DNA of 15,455 nucleotides from Methanosarcina sp. UBA289 (GTDB lineage Archaea > Halobacteriota > Methanosarcinia > Methanosarcinales > Methanosarcinaceae): assembly GCA_002496565.1 (NCBI GenBank), contig DAKJ01000002.1, positions 1 through 15,455 of the forward strand. Reading direction: 5' to 3'. Below the pieces are notes generated by a model. The model had not been told where the DNA came from. It did no database searches and saw nothing but the letters and a program-made list of their open reading frames with translations. This document shows, in pieces, positions 14,679 through 15,455 of this stretch (positions are counted from its first letter, which is position 1; each line of letters opens with the position of its first letter). The position numbers and the translations under genes were made by a program.

Positions 14679-15455
14679 TTATGCTATCTGCTTTCTAAAT
14701 TTATTGCAGGAGTTTATCTTTATATCGAGCAACTTTTCGATATTCATTTTTGCTGCAATACCTTTTGCTGCTCCTGGTACTGATGTAATGACCCCTATAT
14801 TGAGTTCTTCACGCAGCTCGCGCATAACGTGCTCGTCTACGAGGTCCATCTTGTCAACTCCGAGTTTCTTTGCGACGTACTCTTTTGCTTCTCCTATGCG
14901 CATGTTCTTTGAGAACTCCATTCTTGCAACAAGGTCTCCTGCAGCTCTCATACCTGTCATACCTGAAGCCATAATGTGGGAAATCGGCATACCCAATGGG
15001 TCGCCGACTCCGATCTATATGCCGTCTACGCCTGCAATTTCTACCATTGCTTTGCTTGCCCTTGTAACTGCATCAATTGGAGGAGTCTCAAGCATTGGGA
15101 TTCCGCCGACACCCATACCCATGTCAACATGACAGGGAATTGGGGATGCTTCGACAGCTGCCTTCATGAAGGTAACTGCTCTGGCAAGGTTCCAGGCTGA
15201 TGTCTTGCTGGTGTTAGTATTGCAAACTGGACCGAAAACGTTTGCACCGGCCTTTGCAACCAGAGGCGCCTGCTGGTGAGGCCAGAGGCCTGCAAGGGTT
15301 ACTCCGTCATACTGAAGGTTTCCATGCATACCAAGTACGCACTCTCCAGCCATGCCTGCTTCAATGTACATATCAGGGAATTCTTTCCTGAGAGCCTCGA
15401 TTGCATGGAGTGTACCGTACATGTCAGCGTCGCCTGCTGCGCCGGTTGTGTCAAA
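14679..15455 (-). CDS. mtbB: Dimethylamine corrinoid methyltransferase MtbB, 3' part, with pyrrolysine
   Basis: This is the last 258 codons of MtbB, which transfers a methyl group from dimethylamine to the corrinoid protein MtbC in methanogenesis; the 5' end lies beyond the window. The frame is continuous from 15455 (FDTTGAAGD) to TAA at 14679, except for a TAG at 15015-15017 that is read as pyrrolysine. Around it the protein reads VEIAGVDGI, Pyl, IGVGDPLGMPISHIMASG, as in the family as I recall it. Counting back from a usual length of 467 residues, the first visible residue is 210 and the amber codon is 356, the known pyrrolysine position. Pyrrolysine is thought to bind and orient the amine for attack by cob(I)amide. 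Flanking motifs include HGNLQYDGVTLAGLWPHQQA and MGVGGIPMLETPP. A permease gene follows. Reading the TAG as stop would falsely split the gene. Confidence 0.97.
14985..15006 (-). promoter_or_regulatory. PYLIS-like stem-loop after the amber codon
   Basis: On the mtbB strand, nine bases after the TAG, CGGC-G-ACCC-ATT-GGGT-AT-GCCG can fold into an 8-bp stem with a small internal loop (CGGC 15003-15006 with GCCG 14985-14988; ACCC 14998-15001 with GGGT 14991-14994). A stem-loop just after the amber codon (PYLIS) was described for mtmB as an aid to pyrrolysine insertion, though it is not strictly required. That this one has the same role is inference, since the bases also encode conserved protein. 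Confidence 0.4.

Noticed and set aside
14434..15132. 232-codon plus-strand open frame
   Set aside because: It is antisense to mtbB and the spacer, with composition caused by the conserved mtbB codons.
15015..15422. mtbB as a broken pseudogene or two separate genes split at a TAG stop
   Set aside because: The frame and family similarity continue across the TAG, which is at the known pyrrolysine position; there is no frameshift.

Overview
The window looks like chromosomal DNA of a methylotrophic methanogenic archaeon, most probably Methanosarcina. Three things point there. The right edge carries most of a dimethylamine corrinoid methyltransferase gene (mtbB) with an in-frame amber codon exactly where the family carries pyrrolysine. 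Ribosome binding sites are of the AGGTG/GGAG type, and several genes have archaeal TTTATATA-like box A promoters. Signalling proteins are of the HisKA_2 kinase plus stand-alone receiver type common in this genus. Spacers are long and AT-rich, also typical of the genus. No identification was checked by database search.

Left part (1-2608): an imperfect long inverted repeat of about 180 bp lies just downstream of a tRNA-Gln(CTG) gene on the minus strand. Next come two small minus-strand DNA-binding-type proteins that look like one operon (a winged-helix protein and a DUF2551-like protein). After 865 bp of spacer there is a plus-strand gene for a small CxxC/CxxC zinc-ribbon protein with a clear promoter and ribosome binding site.

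Middle (2609-6404): 2.27 kb of very AT-rich DNA without a convincing gene holds several hairpins followed by T-runs and promoter-like motifs. It leads into a fused two-domain PPK2-family polyphosphate:AMP phosphotransferase whose N-terminal half has a broken Walker A motif.

Signalling block (6453-11538, all minus strand): transcription probably starts at a FilR1/Msr-type winged-helix regulator, then runs into an 865-residue membrane histidine kinase (dCache sensor, HAMP, PAS, HisKA_2, HATPase) and a stand-alone receiver 20 bp after it. A second, closely similar receiver follows about 500 bp further on with its own promoter and a one-residue deletion plus a changed switch residue.

Right part (11539-15455): a 1.4 kb spacer with imperfect tandem repeats and strong RNA hairpins separates the signalling block from a methylamine module. 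That module is mtbB (3' 258 codons, pyrrolysine at inferred residue 356) followed by an APC-superfamily permease. The 275 bp between these two genes contain a perfect 16-bp inverted repeat whose loop is three exact 13-bp tandem repeats. The permease probably imports methylamines or a related small amine for the methyltransferase. Whether the neighbouring kinase and FilR1-type regulator control this module is an open but testable idea.
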